Assembly (NCBI RefSeq): GCF_021352225.1
Contig: NZ_JAAUVI010000003.1
Location: 248,001 to 312,000 of the forward strand
Source of the DNA: Methylobacterium sp. C25
Lineage (GTDB): Bacteria; Pseudomonadota; Alphaproteobacteria; Rhizobiales; Beijerinckiaceae
Reading direction: 5' to 3'
DNA length: 64,000 nt
A program made the position numbers and the translations under genes. The notes under the pieces were generated by a model. The model was given only the letters and a program-made list of their open reading frames with translations. It had not been told where the DNA came from and did no database searches. This document shows, one piece after another, positions 1 to 9,210 of the stretch (the first letter of the stretch is position 1; every line of letters begins with the position of its first letter).

Positions 1-814
1 GCGCGATCGCCTCGTCGCGAGAGATCGTGCCGTCGAGATGGGCGATCAGCCCCGGCACGCCATGCGCGCGCATCACCGGGAGCATCGGATCGAGCCGGCG
101 CGCCCTCAACGCTTCGACCTCGTCGAGAGCACCCTCCTCCAGCATCGAGACGAATCTCGCGTCGATTCGGCGGCGTAACTCGTCCCGATCGACCGAGAGG
201 AAGAACCGGAGCAGTGGACGTCCGGCCAGCGGCCCGGCCCGGCGCTGGCCCTGAAAGTCCGCTATCGGCCGGCCAGTGGCTTCGAAGACTTCGATGGCGC
301 GCATGACGCGCATCCGGTCGGAAGGCCTCAGCGTCTGCGCGCCCGCGGGGTCGAGCGAGGCGAGTTCGGCATGCAAATCTTCGGTGCAACGGCCTTCGGC
401 GCGCCCTCGAACAGCCTCGCGCACGGCCTCCGGCACCGTCGGCAAGTTCGAAAGTCCCTCTTCGAGTGCGCGGAAGTAGAGGCCCGTCCCCCCGACGAAG
501 ATCGGCAACCGGCCCTCGGCCTCGATTTCGCCGAGGATACCCCCGGCCTCGCGGGAGAAGGCTCCAACGGAATAGTTCACCGCGCCGTCGACCGTGCCGT
601 AGAGCCGGTGAGGCGCCCGCGACTCCTCATCCGGCATCGGCCGAGCCGAGAGTCGGCGCAAATCCGCATAGACCTGCATCGAATCGGTGTTGACGACGGT
701 CCCGCCGAAGCCGCTGGCCAGGGCGAGCGCCAGCGCCGACTTGCCCGAGGCGGTCGGCCCTGCGATGAGGATCGCCGCCGGCCGCCCGACCCCTGTCTCC
801 GTCAGCGGCGACAC
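1..814 (-). CDS. miaA: tRNA dimethylallyltransferase, C-terminus cut by window edge
   Basis: MiaA transfers a dimethylallyl group to A37 of tRNAs that read codons beginning with U. The reading frame opens with a P-loop (ILIAGPTASGKSALALAL), followed by TDSMQVY and then VGGTGLYFRALEEGL, which are the ordered MiaA motifs. About 271 codons are present and the frame is still open at base 1, so the C-terminus is missing. The start is a GTG at 814, preceded by an AAAGG-like ribosome site; an in-frame TAG lies only two codons further upstream. It diverges from serB with 25 bp between the start codons, so at least one promoter must lie inside coding sequence. The identification is secure; the start codon is a little less so. 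Confidence 0.93.
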   Translation of the reverse strand, partial: MSPLTETGVGRPAAILIAGPTASGKSALALALASGFGGTVVNTDSMQVYADLRRLSARPMPDEESRAPHRLYGTVDGAVNYSVGAFSREAGGILGEIEAEGRLPIFVGGTGLYFRALEEGLSNLPTVPEAVREAVRGRAEGRCTEDLHAELASLDPAGAQTLRPSDRMRVMRAIEVFEATGRPIADFQGQRRAGPLAGRPLLRFFLSVDRDELRRRIDARFVSMLEEGALDEVEALRARRLDPMLPVMRAHGVPGLIAHLDGTISRDEAIA

Positions 815-839
815 CAACTACGCCTTTCGTGATCCTGGC

Positions 840-1736
840 ATGACCCTCGTCGCGACGCTGATAGCAAACCCGGCCCGCCCCGCCATCACTGGCTCGGTGC
901 TGACGGATGCGCGCGAGGCGTTGATGACGGAGCATCCGCCGCGCCTGCTGCATCACGGCGTGGCGGCCGAGTTTCTGGTCGATGCGCCCCTCGACCAGGC
1001 GGAGATGCTGACGGCCCGTCTCGAAGAGCGTTTTGCCGGTGAGCCGTTCGACGTCGCCGTGCTGCCCGCGGGCCCGCATCGTCGCAAGCGTCTTTTCCTG
1101 GCCGACATGGATTCGACCATGATCGAGCAGGAATGCATCGACGAACTCGCCGACGTCCTTGGGATCAAGGCAGAGGTCGCGGGCATCACCGAGTGCGCCA
1201 TGCGCGGCGAGATCGCGTTCGAGCCGGCCCTGCGCGAGCGAGTGGCGCTCCTCAAGGGACTGAATGCCACCGTCGTCGACGAGTTGATCGGCACCCGCAT
1301 CACGCTGACGCCGGGCGGCAGGACGCTCGTGGCGACGATGCGGGCGCACGGCGCCTATACTTGCCTCGTCTCCGGTGGCTTCACTCTGTTCACCGGTCCC
1401 ATCGCCAGCATGATCGGCTTCGACGAGACCCGCGCCAATCAGCTCGACCTCACGGACGGACAGCTCGCCGGCACGGTCGCCGAGCCCATCGTCGGGGCGG
1501 AGGCAAAGCGTGCGACGCTGCTCGAATTGCGTGAAAAGCTAGGGCTGTCGCCAGAAGACACCATGGCCGTGGGGGACGGTGCCAACGATCTCGCCATGCT
1601 TGGCGAGGCCGGCATCGGAGTGGCCTTCCATGCCAAGCCGGCGGTTGCAGCCGCAGCCAAGGTCAGGATCGAGCATGGCGACCTGACCGCTCTGCTGTAC
1701 CTGCAAGGTTATGGCGCGGCGGAATTCGCGGGATAG
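840..1736 (+). CDS. serB: phosphoserine phosphatase
   Basis: SerB hydrolyses phosphoserine to serine, the last step of the phosphorylated serine pathway. The 298-residue product has a 75-residue N-terminal extension typical of the long SerB form, then the HAD core. The nucleophile motif DMDSTMIEQE places the two catalytic aspartates near residues 89 and 91. It is followed by SGGFTLF and by GDGANDLAMLGEAG, which are the Ser/Thr and Mg-binding motifs. The ATG chosen gives the usual family N-terminus; the frame stays open further upstream, but there it lies across miaA. There is no clear ribosome site, which fits the very short gap to the divergent miaA. Confidence 0.93.
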   Translation: MTLVATLIANPARPAITGSVLTDAREALMTEHPPRLLHHGVAAEFLVDAPLDQAEMLTARLEERFAGEPFDVAVLPAGPHRRKRLFLADMDSTMIEQECIDELADVLGIKAEVAGITECAMRGEIAFEPALRERVALLKGLNATVVDELIGTRITLTPGGRTLVATMRAHGAYTCLVSGGFTLFTGPIASMIGFDETRANQLDLTDGQLAGTVAEPIVGAEAKRATLLELREKLGLSPEDTMAVGDGANDLAMLGEAGIGVAFHAKPAVAAAAKVRIEHGDLTALLYLQGYGAAEFAG

Positions 1737-1770
1737 CGTCGCCGCACGCACAGCCGTCAGCGCGTGGCCA

Positions 1771-1822
1771 GAGCCATCCAGGGCCAACGCGCCGACGCCG
1801 CGTGTACGGCCCTGGATGGCTT
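1771..1822. terminator. long inverted repeat between convergent serB and degP-like genes
   Basis: A perfect 14-bp inverted repeat (AGCCATCCAGGGCC at 1772-1785 and its complement at 1808-1821) is separated by 22 nt. It lies between two convergent genes and could end transcription from both sides. There is no T-tract on either strand, so it may instead be a stabilising stem or an extragenic palindrome. Confidence 0.5.
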
Positions 1823-1854
1823 CGCTGCCTTCGAACGGCGGTTCTTGAGCGAGC

Positions 1855-3405
1855 TCAGTCGAGCCTGATCGCCACGAAACGGACGTCGCCGTTCGCGCCG
1901 GCGACCTGCAGCAGCACCGACTTGCGCGATTCCTTCTTCAGCGCGTCGACCTTCTTGGTGACGTCGGCGGGAGTGCTGACAGCCTCCTGGCCGACCTCGA
2001 CGATGACCTCGCCGGGGGAGATCCGCTTGTCAGCCGCAGTCGAGTTCGGATCGACCCGGGTGATCACGACGCCCTTCACGCTGTCCTTGATATTGAACTT
2101 CTTGCGCAGCTCGTCAGTGAGGTCGGAGAGATTCAGGCCGAGCGCCTGGCGCATGGCACTCTCCGGCTCAGCCTGCTTCGCGTTGGCGACCTGAGTCTTC
2201 TCGCCATCCTCGAGCCGGCCGAGCACCACCGACTTCGTGACCTCCTCGCCCTTCCGGACGACGATGACCTCGACGGTCTTGCCGACCGGCGTTGCGGCGA
2301 CGATGCGCGGCAACTCGCTGGACGACTTCACGGCCGTGCCGTTGAACTTGGTGATCACGTCGCCGACTTCGAGGCCGGCGGGCTTGGCCGGGCCTTTCTC
2401 GTCGACGCCAGCGATCAAGGCGCCTTTCGGACCGCCCTTGAGGCCGAGCGCTTCCGCGGTGGCGTCGTCGACGTTCTGGATACGCACGCCGAGCCAGCCG
2501 CGGCGAACCTCGCCGAACTCGCGCAGCTGGTCGAGCACAGGTCTCGCCGTATTGGAGGGAACGGCGAAGCCGATGCCCACCGAACCGCCGGATGGCGACA
2601 GGATCGCCGTGTTGATGCCGATGACCTCGCCGTTCATGTTGAACAGCGGACCGCCCGAATTGCCCTTGTTGATGGCCGCATCGGTCTGGATGTAGTTGTC
2701 GTAGGGGCCGGACTCGATGTTGCGGTTGCTGGCCGAGACGATGCCTGCGGAGACAGACCCGCCGAGGCCGAACGGGTTGCCGATCGCCATCACCCAATCG
2801 CCCGGGCGCATCTTGTCGGAATCGCCGAACGGCACTGCTTTGAGCGGCTTGCCTGCCTCGGGCTTCACCCGGAGGATGGCGAGGTCGATCTTAGAATCCT
2901 TGCCGACGATCTCGGCCTTCAGCTTGGAGCCGTCGTGCAGGATCACCTGGATGTCGTTGGCGTCGCCGATGACGTGATTGTTGGTGATCACGATGCCAGA
3001 GGCGTCGATGATGAAGCCGGAGCCGAGCGAGTTCGACTTTCGAGACTGCTGGCGCGGACCGTCCTCGTCGCCCTTGTTGTCGCCGCGCTGGCCCCGCTTC
3101 TTGAAGAATTCCTCGAACAGGTCCTCGAAGGGCGTGCCCTGCGGCAATTGCGGCATCGTCCGACCGCCGCGCGCGGATTTCTCGACAGTGGTCGAGGCCG
3201 AGATGTTCACCACCGCGTCGGTCACCTGCTCGGCGAGGTCGGCGAGCGATTCCGGCCCCTTGGCAAAGGCAGCCTGCGGCATCAGGGCGGGCGCCACCGA
3301 GATCGGCAGCATCGCCCCGATCATCGCGGCGGCGAGCGCCGATCTCGCGCGCTGGCGGAGGGCCGGGCGGCTTTGACCCGGAACGGCGCGCATGGCGAGG
3401 CGCAT
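1855..3405 (-). CDS. degP: periplasmic Do-family serine protease (DegP/MucD-like)
   Basis: Quality-control protease of the periplasm, 516 residues. An N-terminal hydrophobic stretch at about residues 22-48 looks like a signal peptide. The trypsin-like domain carries His144 (NNHVIGDA), Asp174 (SKIDLAIL) and Ser250 (INKGNSGGPL), a complete triad. Two PDZ regions follow, one beginning near RRGWLGVRIQNV and a second near the C-terminus. The start at 3405 is preceded by AGAAGGA at good spacing; an upstream in-frame start would add 28 unlikely residues. It lies 91 bp downstream of hflC on the same strand. The HflKC-protease neighbourhood is common in alphaproteobacteria and suggests a shared envelope-proteostasis role. 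Confidence 0.93.
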   Translation of the reverse strand: MRLAMRAVPGQSRPALRQRARSALAAAMIGAMLPISVAPALMPQAAFAKGPESLADLAEQVTDAVVNISASTTVEKSARGGRTMPQLPQGTPFEDLFEEFFKKRGQRGDNKGDEDGPRQQSRKSNSLGSGFIIDASGIVITNNHVIGDANDIQVILHDGSKLKAEIVGKDSKIDLAILRVKPEAGKPLKAVPFGDSDKMRPGDWVMAIGNPFGLGGSVSAGIVSASNRNIESGPYDNYIQTDAAINKGNSGGPLFNMNGEVIGINTAILSPSGGSVGIGFAVPSNTARPVLDQLREFGEVRRGWLGVRIQNVDDATAEALGLKGGPKGALIAGVDEKGPAKPAGLEVGDVITKFNGTAVKSSSELPRIVAATPVGKTVEVIVVRKGEEVTKSVVLGRLEDGEKTQVANAKQAEPESAMRQALGLNLSDLTDELRKKFNIKDSVKGVVITRVDPNSTAADKRISPGEVIVEVGQEAVSTPADVTKKVDALKKESRKSVLLQVAGANGDVRFVAIRLD

Positions 3406-3496
3406 ATGGCGTTTCCTTCTTGAAGCGTGCCTATAGATCGGCGTCGTCCCAGCATGATCAAGAGCGGCGCGAATGGCCGCTCTAGTCATGCAGCCA

Positions 3497-4405
3497 TCAA
3501 GGCTTGGCAGCGCCGGCCGCGCGTCCCATCGGATCGCTGAAGTAGCGGAAGAACGACGAGTTAGGGCTGATCACCAGGCGCGTGTCCTGGCCCTTCATGC
3601 TCTGCTCGTAGGCCTGCATCGACCGATAGAAGGCGAAGAAGTCGGCATCCTTGCCGAAGGCTTCGGCGAGGATGCGGTTCCGGTCGGCTTCACCCTGGCC
3701 GCGCAGCTTCTCCGAGGTGCTCGTGGCATCGGCGAGGAGAACGGTGACCTCCTTGTCGGCCTTGGCCTTGATGGTGGCCGCCGCCTGGTCGCCGTTGGCG
3801 CGGATGTCGGCCGCCTCGCGCTTCCGCTCGGAGGTCATCCGGTCGTAGACGGCCTGCGAATTCTTGGCAGGCAGGTCGACACGGGTCATGCGCAGGTCGA
3901 CGATCTCGACGCCGAGTTGCTTGGCCTGCTTGTTCACGTCCTCCTGGATCTCGTTCATCAACTCGACGCGGTCGGTGCGGACGATCGCGTCTCGGCTCGA
4001 ACGGGCCAGCACGTTGCGAAGCGAGGAGTTGGTGAAGCTCGACAGGCGCTGGTTGGCCAGCGGGATGTTGCCAACCGACTGGTAGAACTTCAGCGGATCG
4101 ACGATCCGGTAGCGCACGAAGGCGTCGACCTCGAGGTTCTGACGGTCAGCTGTCAGCAGGGTCTGGACCGGAAGGTCGAGATCGAGCACGCGCTTGTCGA
4201 AGAGAACGACCGAGTCGGTGAACGGCACCTTGAAGTAGAGGCCGGGCTTGGTTTCGCCGTGCGGATTCAGCACGGCGCGCACGCGGCCGAGCTGAAGCAC
4301 GAGAGCCTGCTGCATCTGCCCGACGGTGAAGACCGAAGCGTAGAGGCCGACGACGACGAGACCGGCAAGGACGATCAGTCCGGTGCGGAAGGCGGAACCG
4401 TTCAT
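3497..4405 (-). CDS. hflC: FtsH protease modulator HflC
   Basis: HflC is a membrane-anchored SPFH/prohibitin protein that with HflK cages FtsH and tunes its proteolysis. The 302-residue product has one N-terminal membrane segment (residues about 8-25). The SPFH core follows, with a long charged helical region at about residues 165-235. The C-terminal segment with FFAFYRSMQAYEQS is typical of HflC. Its ATG overlaps the hflK stop as ATGA, showing translational coupling. Confidence 0.95.
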   Translation of the reverse strand: MNGSAFRTGLIVLAGLVVVGLYASVFTVGQMQQALVLQLGRVRAVLNPHGETKPGLYFKVPFTDSVVLFDKRVLDLDLPVQTLLTADRQNLEVDAFVRYRIVDPLKFYQSVGNIPLANQRLSSFTNSSLRNVLARSSRDAIVRTDRVELMNEIQEDVNKQAKQLGVEIVDLRMTRVDLPAKNSQAVYDRMTSERKREAADIRANGDQAAATIKAKADKEVTVLLADATSTSEKLRGQGEADRNRILAEAFGKDADFFAFYRSMQAYEQSMKGQDTRLVISPNSSFFRYFSDPMGRAAGAAKP

Positions 4406-5577
4406 CGGGCAGCTCCACCGCGGCCGGCGAGGTCGCCGAGGGGCAGGATGGGCAGCACGCCCGCGGCATTGGCGCCGGCAGCGCCGGTCCCGGTCTGGTC
4501 GATGATGACCTTGTTCACGGAGCCCAGAACCTTCTCCATCGTCTCCAGGAAGATGCGCTCGCGACTGACGTCGGGCGCGGCCTTGTAGGCGTTGTAGACC
4601 TGCGTGAAGCGCGCGGCCTGACCGGTCGCCTCGGCGGTGGCCTGATCGCGGTAGGCCTCGGCCCCCTGCACGATCTGCGACGCGCGGCCACGGGCCTGCG
4701 GCACCTCGCGGCTGGCATAGGTCTCGGCCTCGTTGCGGGCGCGCTGGGCGTCCTGCTGCGCGGCGTTCACATCGATGAAGGCCGGCCGGACCTCGGGGGG
4801 CGGGTTCACGCTGGTGAGCTGCACCACCTCGATGCTTACGCCGGCGCCGTATTCGTCGAGGGCGGTCTGGAGGATCTCCTTGACCTCCTGAGCGATGCTC
4901 GACTGCTCGTTGGTGAGGATCGCCTGGATGTTGCGGCGGCCGATCACCTCGCGCATGGCGCTCTCGGAGATCGCCTTGATGGTTCCCTCGGGGTTTTCGA
5001 GGTTGAAGACGTAATCGTCCGCCTTGAGCGGATTGATGCGCCACTGCACCTCGAAGTCGAGGTCGACGATGTTCTCGTCGCCGGTGAGCATCAGGCTCTC
5101 CTCCGGCACGTCGCGCTGACGTGCCGCACCGGCGCCGGAACGGTAGCCAACCACCACCGATTTCCTTTCGCCGACATTGGGCTTGACCACACTGCCGATC
5201 GGATAGGGGAAGTTGTAGTTCCAGCCTGACGCGGTCTGGCCGGTATAGCGCCCGAACACCGTGTTGATGCCGACCTCGTTGGGCTTCACCGTATAGAGGC
5301 CGGTGAGCAGCCAGACGCCTAGCAGGATCACGGCGACGAAGAGCAGGCCCTTGCCGCCGCCGAAGCCACCGCCAGTGCCGGAACCGCCGGGGATGATCCC
5401 ACGCAGGCGATCCTGACCGCGACGGATCAGATCTTCCAGATCGGGAGGCGTCTTACCGCCACCACCGCCTCCGCCGCCCCAGGGTCCACCGCCGCCGCCA
5501 TTGCCACCGCCGGGACGGTTGCCCCAGGGGCCGCCTCCCCCACCGCTGCCGCCGCCGCTCTGATTGCTCCAAGGCAT
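4402..5577 (-). CDS. hflK: FtsH protease modulator HflK
   Basis: Partner of HflC in the FtsH-regulating membrane complex. The 391-residue protein opens with a glycine-, proline- and tryptophan-rich cytoplasmic segment of about 60 residues, then has a single membrane helix near residues 77-96 and an SPFH domain. The glycine-rich leader is usual for HflK. The start at 5577 (MPWSNQSGG) is chosen because the 23 residues before it in the open frame do not resemble the family and a GGAG sequence lies upstream. A 245-bp gap separates it from folA, so the hfl genes may have their own promoter. Confidence 0.95.
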   Translation of the reverse strand: MPWSNQSGGGSGGGGGPWGNRPGGGNGGGGGPWGGGGGGGGKTPPDLEDLIRRGQDRLRGIIPGGSGTGGGFGGGKGLLFVAVILLGVWLLTGLYTVKPNEVGINTVFGRYTGQTASGWNYNFPYPIGSVVKPNVGERKSVVVGYRSGAGAARQRDVPEESLMLTGDENIVDLDFEVQWRINPLKADDYVFNLENPEGTIKAISESAMREVIGRRNIQAILTNEQSSIAQEVKEILQTALDEYGAGVSIEVVQLTSVNPPPEVRPAFIDVNAAQQDAQRARNEAETYASREVPQARGRASQIVQGAEAYRDQATAEATGQAARFTQVYNAYKAAPDVSRERIFLETMEKVLGSVNKVIIDQTGTGAAGANAAGVLPILPLGDLAGRGGAAR

Positions 5578-5822
5578 TCTCGACGTAGACTCCTGCTCCG
5601 GCCCCGATCCGCAAGATGCCGCCCGCTCCGAACGGCACCTCGCCACGATCGATCGCTGGATTTCCGCTACCGGAAACGACTTACCGGATCCGTATGGTCG
5701 AGCGCACCTGATTGGCCGCGCCCGCTCCTGTCAAGGCCGTGAGGTGGGCATCCGCAACCTCCGCCGCAACGGCTGTGGCCCTGCGTGCAACCGCGCACGG
5801 GCTGCGAAAAAGTCTTGCCGAG

Positions 5823-6329
5823 CTAGGGATGAAATCGGGCGGCCCGTTCCAGGTCGATGAAGACGAAGGCATGCTCGTCCTTTCCGCCCGCCGGATGAGC
5901 CTCGCGCAGGATCTCCCGGAAGGTCGAGCGATCGAAGACCGGGAAATGAGCATCGCCCTCGGGCGCGCTGTCCACCTCGGTGAGGTGAATGCGGTCGGCA
6001 TGCGGCAGGGCCAGGGCGTAGATCTCCCCGCCGCCTACGACCATCAGGTCGTCGGACCTCGCCGCAGACAGCGTTTCCTCCCAGTCGTGCACGACCTCGG
6101 CACCCTCTGCCTGGAAATTGCGGTCGCGCGTGAGCACGAGGCTGCGGCGACCCGGCAGGGGGCGGCCGATCGCCTCGAAGGTCTTGCGTCCCATCAGCAT
6201 GGGCTTGCCCATGGTGAGTGCCTTGAAGCGCTTGAGGTCGCTGGACAGATGCCAGATCAGGCCGTTGTCCCGGCCGATGACGCCGTTGCGGGCGACCGCC
6301 ACGACGAGAGAGATCTTCGGAGCCACCAT
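5823..6329 (-). CDS. folA: dihydrofolate reductase
   Basis: Reduces dihydrofolate with NADPH, regenerating tetrahydrofolate after thymidylate synthesis. The 168-residue length is normal for chromosomal enzymes. Family motifs are visible: NGVIGRDNGLIWHL near the N-terminus, DLKRFKALTMGKPMLMGRKT for substrate and NADPH binding, and MVVGGGEIYALAL in the nucleotide-binding region. The ATG shares one base with the thyA stop (TGATG), so translation is coupled to thyA. Confidence 0.95.
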   Translation of the reverse strand: MVAPKISLVVAVARNGVIGRDNGLIWHLSSDLKRFKALTMGKPMLMGRKTFEAIGRPLPGRRSLVLTRDRNFQAEGAEVVHDWEETLSAARSDDLMVVGGGEIYALALPHADRIHLTEVDSAPEGDAHFPVFDRSTFREILREAHPAGGKDEHAFVFIDLERAARFHP

Positions 6330-7123
6330 CAGACAGCCACCGGGGCCTTGATGGCCGGATGGGGCGCATAGCCCTCGATGGCGATGTCCTCATAAGTGAA
6401 ATCGAATAGCGAACGTCTCTCACCATTGAGACGCAGGGTCGGCAGAGCACGCGGCTCGCGGGCGAGTTGAATCTGCGCTTGTTCGAGGTGATTCAAGTAG
6501 AGATGGGCGTCGCCGAGAGTGTGGACGAAGTCGCCTGCCTGCAAGCCGGTGACCTGGGCGATCATCGCCGTGAGCAAGGCATAGCTCGCGATGTTGAAGG
6601 GCACGCCGAGGAAGACGTCGGCCGAGCGCTGGTAGAGCTGGCAGGACAACCGGCCCTCCGCCACGTAGAACTGGAAAAGGCAGTGGCAGGGGGCGAGCGC
6701 CATCTTGTCGAGGTCGGCCGGGTTCCAGGCCGAAACGATGAGGCGGCGCGAATCCGGGTTGCCGCGAATCTGGTCGACGACCTGCGCGATCTGGTCGACC
6801 GTCGAGCCGTCTCGTCGCTCCCACGACCGCCATTGCTTTCCGTAGACAGGGCCGAGGTCGCCGTTCGCGTCGGCCCATTCGTCCCAGATGCTCACGCCCT
6901 TGGCCTGGAGCGATCGGACGTTGGTGTCGCCGGCCAGGAACCAGAGCAGCTCGTGGATGATCGAGCGCAGGTGCAGCTGTTTTGTCGTGACGAGCGGAAA
7001 GCCCTCTTCCAGATCGAAGCGCATCTGATGGCCGAACACGGAGAGCGTGCCGGTGCCGGTGCGGTCGTCCTTGCGGACGCCCTCGTCGAGGATGCGTCGG
7101 AGAAGCTGCTGATAGACCTTCAT
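6329..7123 (-). CDS. thyA: thymidylate synthase
   Basis: ThyA methylates dUMP to dTMP using methylenetetrahydrofolate, yielding dihydrofolate that FolA then reduces. The 264-residue length matches the short bacterial form. The motif [12 protein letters not shown] contains the catalytic cysteine, and [20 protein letters not shown] binds dUMP. The start ([15 protein letters not shown]) is the conserved family start; upstream in-frame codons lack similarity. Forms an operon with folA through the TGATG overlap. Confidence 0.96.
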   Translation of the reverse strand: MKVYQQLLRRILDEGVRKDDRTGTGTLSVFGHQMRFDLEEGFPLVTTKQLHLRSIIHELLWFLAGDTNVRSLQAKGVSIWDEWADANGDLGPVYGKQWRSWERRDGSTVDQIAQVVDQIRGNPDSRRLIVSAWNPADLDKMALAPCHCLFQFYVAEGRLSCQLYQRSADVFLGVPFNIASYALLTAMIAQVTGLQAGDFVHTLGDAHLYLNHLEQAQIQLAREPRALPTLRLNGERRSLFDFTYEDIAIEGYAPHPAIKAPVAV

Positions 7124-7199
7124 GGCCCGGAGAATACGGCGCGAGACGCACCGCAGGAACCCATTGCAAGCACCCGCACACAAGCTTGGCTGCACGACC

Positions 7200-8075
7200 T
7201 CAGTCGGGGACGGGCCAGAGCAGGTAGGTGATCAGAGCCAGATTGCTCCAGCCGTGCAGCAGCATGCCGGGCCAGAGCCGACCCGTTCGCCAGCGCAGCC
7301 AGCCGAGGGTGATCGCCAGCGGAAGCAGCGAGATCGGCCGGGCGATGCCGCCTGATTCGGAGAGATGGGCGAGCGAGAACAAAAGCGCGGTGGCGGCGAT
7401 CGCACCTGCAGGCCGCATGATCCGACTGGCCCTGGCGAAGGCCTCGCCGCGCATGACGAGTTCCTCGGCTATCGGCGCGAGGACGATCACGTAGGCGAAC
7501 CATCCGACGACCGAGATCGGCGACAGGAACGGTGAGAGATGAATGCCCTGGGCAACTCCGCCGTTCAGAGCTCGAGCGGTCTCGGTCACCCAGACGATGT
7601 GGATGACCGGCCAGACCGCCAGCAGAAGCCACAACCTTAAAGGGCTGCTGTTTCGTGGGTCGGCGGGAGCGGTCAGAGCCAGCCTGCGGCGCCAGGCCGC
7701 TCCATCCTGCCAAAGGGCGAGGCCCACGACGAAAGCGGCAATCAGCACCTGTCGCAAGACGTCGGCGGCGACACCACGCCCAGCGATTTCACGAAGCGGC
7801 AGACGCGGCCTTAGGGCCTCCGGCGTGAAAACATCGACGCCGATCCTGAGATCAGCTCCGACGCGCACCAGGACGATGGCCAGCAGGCTCGCCAGGGTGA
7901 GCAAGGCGAGGGGGATCGCAATGAGCAGAAGGGCTTGGAACAGCCAAGCAACGAGACTCAGCCTCGCAAGCGGCGCCGGTGGAGGAGGGGGTACCTGCCC
8001 GTGAGGCGCATCGCCGGCGTGCACGGGAGCAACAGCGGCGTCATCGAGCGAGGGCGCGTACGGATCGCTCTTCAA
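7200..8075 (-). CDS. CPBP-family intramembrane protease
   Basis: A multi-pass membrane protein of about 291 residues in the CPBP (CAAX protease and bacteriocin-processing) family. The key signatures are [10 protein letters not shown] (the glutamate pair plus arginine), HLSESGG, and a late HGWSNLAL, placing conserved glutamates and histidines in membrane segments. The substrate is unknown. The start is uncertain. A TTG at 8075 has GAGGGAG upstream and is preferred; a longer TTG frame to 8117 would run into the tmRNA gene. Even the preferred start lies inside the tmRNA promoter, which is read on the opposite strand. Confidence 0.75.
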   Translation of the reverse strand: MKSDPYAPSLDDAAVAPVHAGDAPHGQVPPPPPAPLARLSLVAWLFQALLLIAIPLALLTLASLLAIVLVRVGADLRIGVDVFTPEALRPRLPLREIAGRGVAADVLRQVLIAAFVVGLALWQDGAAWRRRLALTAPADPRNSSPLRLWLLLAVWPVIHIVWVTETARALNGGVAQGIHLSPFLSPISVVGWFAYVIVLAPIAEELVMRGEAFARASRIMRPAGAIAATALLFSLAHLSESGGIARPISLLPLAITLGWLRWRTGRLWPGMLLHGWSNLALITYLLWPVPD

Positions 8076-8099
8076 AACCGCCCACGCTCCCTCTATATT
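8071..8099 (+). promoter_or_regulatory. putative sigma-70 promoter of ssrA
   Basis: TTCAAA (8071-8076) and TATATT (8094-8099) are separated by exactly 17 bp. A start near 8106 would fit a tmRNA precursor. The hexamers overlap the 5' end of the divergent protease gene. Confidence 0.5.
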
Positions 8100-8100
8100 C

Positions 8101-8452
8101 GCGGGTGCCGGTCGCAAGGCCGGCTATGGCGATAAACGTTCTTCGAAATAAACCTATCGGACCCGGGGGCGGTACCCGGCGCCTCCACCAAGACCCAGGA
8201 CTGATGGCCGCAAGGCCGGCGGAAGACGGAAAACTGGGTTTCGGCGGGGGCGAAATAGGATCGACGAGGGCGTAAAGGTTGAGCTTTCGCTCGGCATGGT
8301 TCCGCCGTTATCGGGCCTTTGCAATAGTTGCCAACGACAACTTTGCTCCGGTGGCTGTCGCCGCGTAAGCGGTGCCAAAAACCGACCTAAAGTCCTAGCG
8401 GGTAGCACCGCATAGGCGGGGTTCGGAGGTACCTGGCAACAGAAACCTCCAC
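8101..8452 (+). ncRNA. ssrA: transfer-messenger RNA, permuted two-piece form
   Basis: tmRNA rescues stalled ribosomes and adds a degradation tag. This is the circularly permuted alphaproteobacterial form. The acceptor piece comes first: its T-arm and 3' end finish in GCGCCTCCACCA (CCA at 8188-8190). After a short excised spacer the coding piece begins near 8245 (GGGGGCGAAATAGGATCGAC). The tag frame runs from 8330 to the TAA at 8366-8368 and encodes ANDNFAPVAVAA. Terminal CCUCC/GGAGG pairing near 8426-8450 fits the 3' domain. The exact 5' and 3' ends are estimates. The short sequence CGCAAGGCCGGC occurs twice, at 8113-8124 and 8209-8220, bracketing the acceptor piece. Confidence 0.95.
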
Positions 8453-8517
8453 TTAAATTGTCGACGACCCCGGCGGCCTCTGACGTCCGGAAGGCACCCC
8501 GGGCAGAGCGAGCGCCG

Positions 8518-9156
8518 ATGGCAGAAGACCTGATCCGCTACGATCTCCTGGTGCAGGACGCGCTACGCGGCGTGGTGAAGCGGGTGCTCACCGATGCTGC
8601 CCGCGACGGGCTCTCGGGCGAGCACCACTTCTACGTTTCGTTCCGCACCGAAGCGCCGGGCGTTCGCATGTCTCAGCGCCTTCGCGAAAAGTACCCTCAG
8701 GACATGACCATCGTCCTGCAGCATCAATTCTGGGACCTGAACGTCGGCGAAACCTCCTTCGAGGTTGGTCTGTCGTTTTCTGGCGTGCCCGAGCGGCTGC
8801 TGGTGCCGTTCGATGCGCTGTCGGGCTTCTTCGATCCATCCGTGCAGTTCGGCCTGAAATTCGATCTCCAGGAAGAGGGCGAGACCTCTGAGGAGGCCGA
8901 GAACGCCCCGTCCACGGTCAAGGCCGGCCCGCGCGGCGCGGCCTCCGAGCCGGCCGAGACCAAGCCGAAGGGCGCCGGCCTAGCCGCGATATCGGGTCCG
9001 AAGGTCGTGCCGGCACTGTCGGGCAGCAGCAAGTCTGGCGAGGGCTCCAACGACCCTGCCGAACCGGGCAAGGATGCCGCCGTCGCCGAGAAGGGCGCCG
9101 GCAAGGACAGCGGCGCCGAGGTCGTCAGCCTCGACGCGTTCCGCAAGAAGAGCTGA
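8518..9156 (+). CDS. sspB: SspB-type ClpXP adaptor, alphaproteobacterial
   Basis: SspB binds ssrA-tagged proteins and delivers them to ClpXP. The 212-residue product has a compact N-terminal SspB domain (from MAEDLIRYDLLVQDALRG to about residue 125, FGLKFDL). A low-complexity Ala/Gly/Lys/Glu linker and a short C-terminal basic tail follow; the tail is the likely ClpX-binding end. The frame stays open upstream to a TTG at 8458, but ATG 8518 gives the family N-terminus and avoids the tmRNA 3' end. Lying directly downstream of ssrA places tag and reader together, supporting the assignment. Confidence 0.88.
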   Translation: MAEDLIRYDLLVQDALRGVVKRVLTDAARDGLSGEHHFYVSFRTEAPGVRMSQRLREKYPQDMTIVLQHQFWDLNVGETSFEVGLSFSGVPERLLVPFDALSGFFDPSVQFGLKFDLQEEGETSEEAENAPSTVKAGPRGAASEPAETKPKGAGLAAISGPKVVPALSGSSKSGEGSNDPAEPGKDAAVAEKGAGKDSGAEVVSLDAFRKKS

Positions 9157-9210
9157 GCGGCGCACCCGCGCAGGTCGTGAGACTCGGTGGGAGCGGCCGA
9201 GGAGCGTCCC

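Noticed and set aside
3497..5044. A 515-codon frame apparently joining HflC to extra N-terminal sequence
   Set aside because: The first part is hflK read in the wrong frame. HflC starts at 4405 with an ATGA overlap.
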